DNA from: Silanimonas sp.
Lineage (GTDB): Bacteria; Pseudomonadota; Gammaproteobacteria; Xanthomonadales; Xanthomonadaceae
Reading direction: 5' to 3'
Assembly (NCBI RefSeq): GCF_027530345.1
Contig: NZ_JAPZQK010000018.1
Coordinates: 124,001 to 188,000, forward strand
Length of the DNA: 64,000 nt
The position numbers and the translations under genes are program-made. Within the stretch, counting starts at the first letter, position 1. Every line of letters begins with the position of its first letter. Under the pieces are notes generated by a model. The model had not been told where the DNA came from and searched no databases. It saw only the letters and a list, made by a program, of their open reading frames with translations. Shown piece after piece: positions 63,912-64,000 of this stretch.

Positions 63912-64000
63912 GTGCAGAAGCGCATCCTCATCGTCGACGACGAGCCCGCCATCCGTGACATGGTGGCCTTCGCCCTCCGCAAGGGCGAATACGAACCGGT
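63912..64000 (+). CDS. phoB: Phosphate regulon response regulator PhoB, N-terminal fragment
   Basis: The gene starts with GTG and runs off the right end; 29 full codons are seen. VQKRILIVDDEPAIRDMVAFAL is the receiver-domain start with the acidic pair DD and is typical of PhoB. A possible Pho box upstream supports the name over other OmpR-family regulators. Confidence 0.85.
   Translation, partial: MQKRILIVDDEPAIRDMVAFALRKGEYEP

Noticed and set aside
1-64000. Search for CRISPR arrays, insertion sequences, prophage genes or attachment sites
   Set aside because: I saw no regularly spaced repeats, transposase or integrase motifs. The only tRNA is followed by a terminator and a core ferredoxin gene, not by an integrase.

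Overview
The window is a gene-dense, high-GC stretch of a gammaproteobacterial chromosome, most likely from the order Lysobacterales (Xanthomonadales). I infer this from four things: the short NAD-type isocitrate dehydrogenase; the pcnB-folK-panB-panC-panD-pgi order; a large TonB-dependent receptor without an N-terminal signalling domain; and a MutL that keeps the endonuclease motifs found where MutH is absent. I cannot name the genus. The content is mainly core genome. I see no insertion sequence, prophage, CRISPR array or rRNA. No gene-free stretch exceeds about 170 bases, and the longest ones hold promoters or terminators.

Layout. 1-3598 (minus): a truncated P-loop kinase, a small membrane HExxH protein, an alpha/beta hydrolase, a DUF2845 protein and a LysM lytic transglycosylase. 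3704-8449 (plus): a HerA-like ATPase coupled to a membrane protein, an AbgT-type transporter and greB. 8451-24841 (minus): a complete MSHA type IV pilus operon reading I, I2, J, K, L, M, N, E, G, F, B, A, C, D, O, P, Q. 24964-28101 (minus): a small membrane protein, a pirin with an abnormal start, a coiled-coil membrane protein and rimO. 28194-29299 (plus): a dienelactone hydrolase and a HIT protein. 29310-31048 (minus): dcd and mrp. 31218-36333 (plus): a TonB-dependent receptor followed by an S9 peptidase, lying between mrp and metG. 36436-39708 (plus): metG, rsxA and rsxB.

39687-53640: a TraB/GumN protein, a DUF1684 lipoprotein, mutL, amiC, tsaE and nnr (minus), queG (plus), then pgi, panD, panC, panB, folK and pcnB (minus). 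53734-54235 (plus): tRNA-Glu(CTC) and a 7Fe ferredoxin. 54275-55709 (minus): a one-domain bamC and dapA, divergent from gcvR as in E. coli. 56488-60142 (plus): phoH, thiD, a DUF1275 protein and a BI-1 family protein. 60240-62049 (minus): icd, an AhpD-like protein and a glutaredoxin. 62179-64000 (plus): a BepA-like M48 peptidase and the first 29-30 codons of phoB.

How the genes work together. The pilus operon is complete for assembly except for the prepilin peptidase; its extension ATPase carries both c-di-GMP-binding motifs. The receptor and secreted peptidase look like a peptide-use pair. Several genes serve the cell wall and outer membrane (transglycosylase, amiC, bamC, bepA). Many neighbours overlap by ATGA or GTGA, so translational coupling is common. 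Three divergent gene pairs share overlapping, nearly palindromic -10 boxes, and a few genes may have almost no 5' leader. I did not find a clearly new defence or mobile system. The best candidates for follow-up are the receptor-peptidase insertion between mrp and metG, the MshQ-like tip protein, the pirin start anomaly, the isolated rsxAB pair, the minimal BamC and the membrane HExxH protein.
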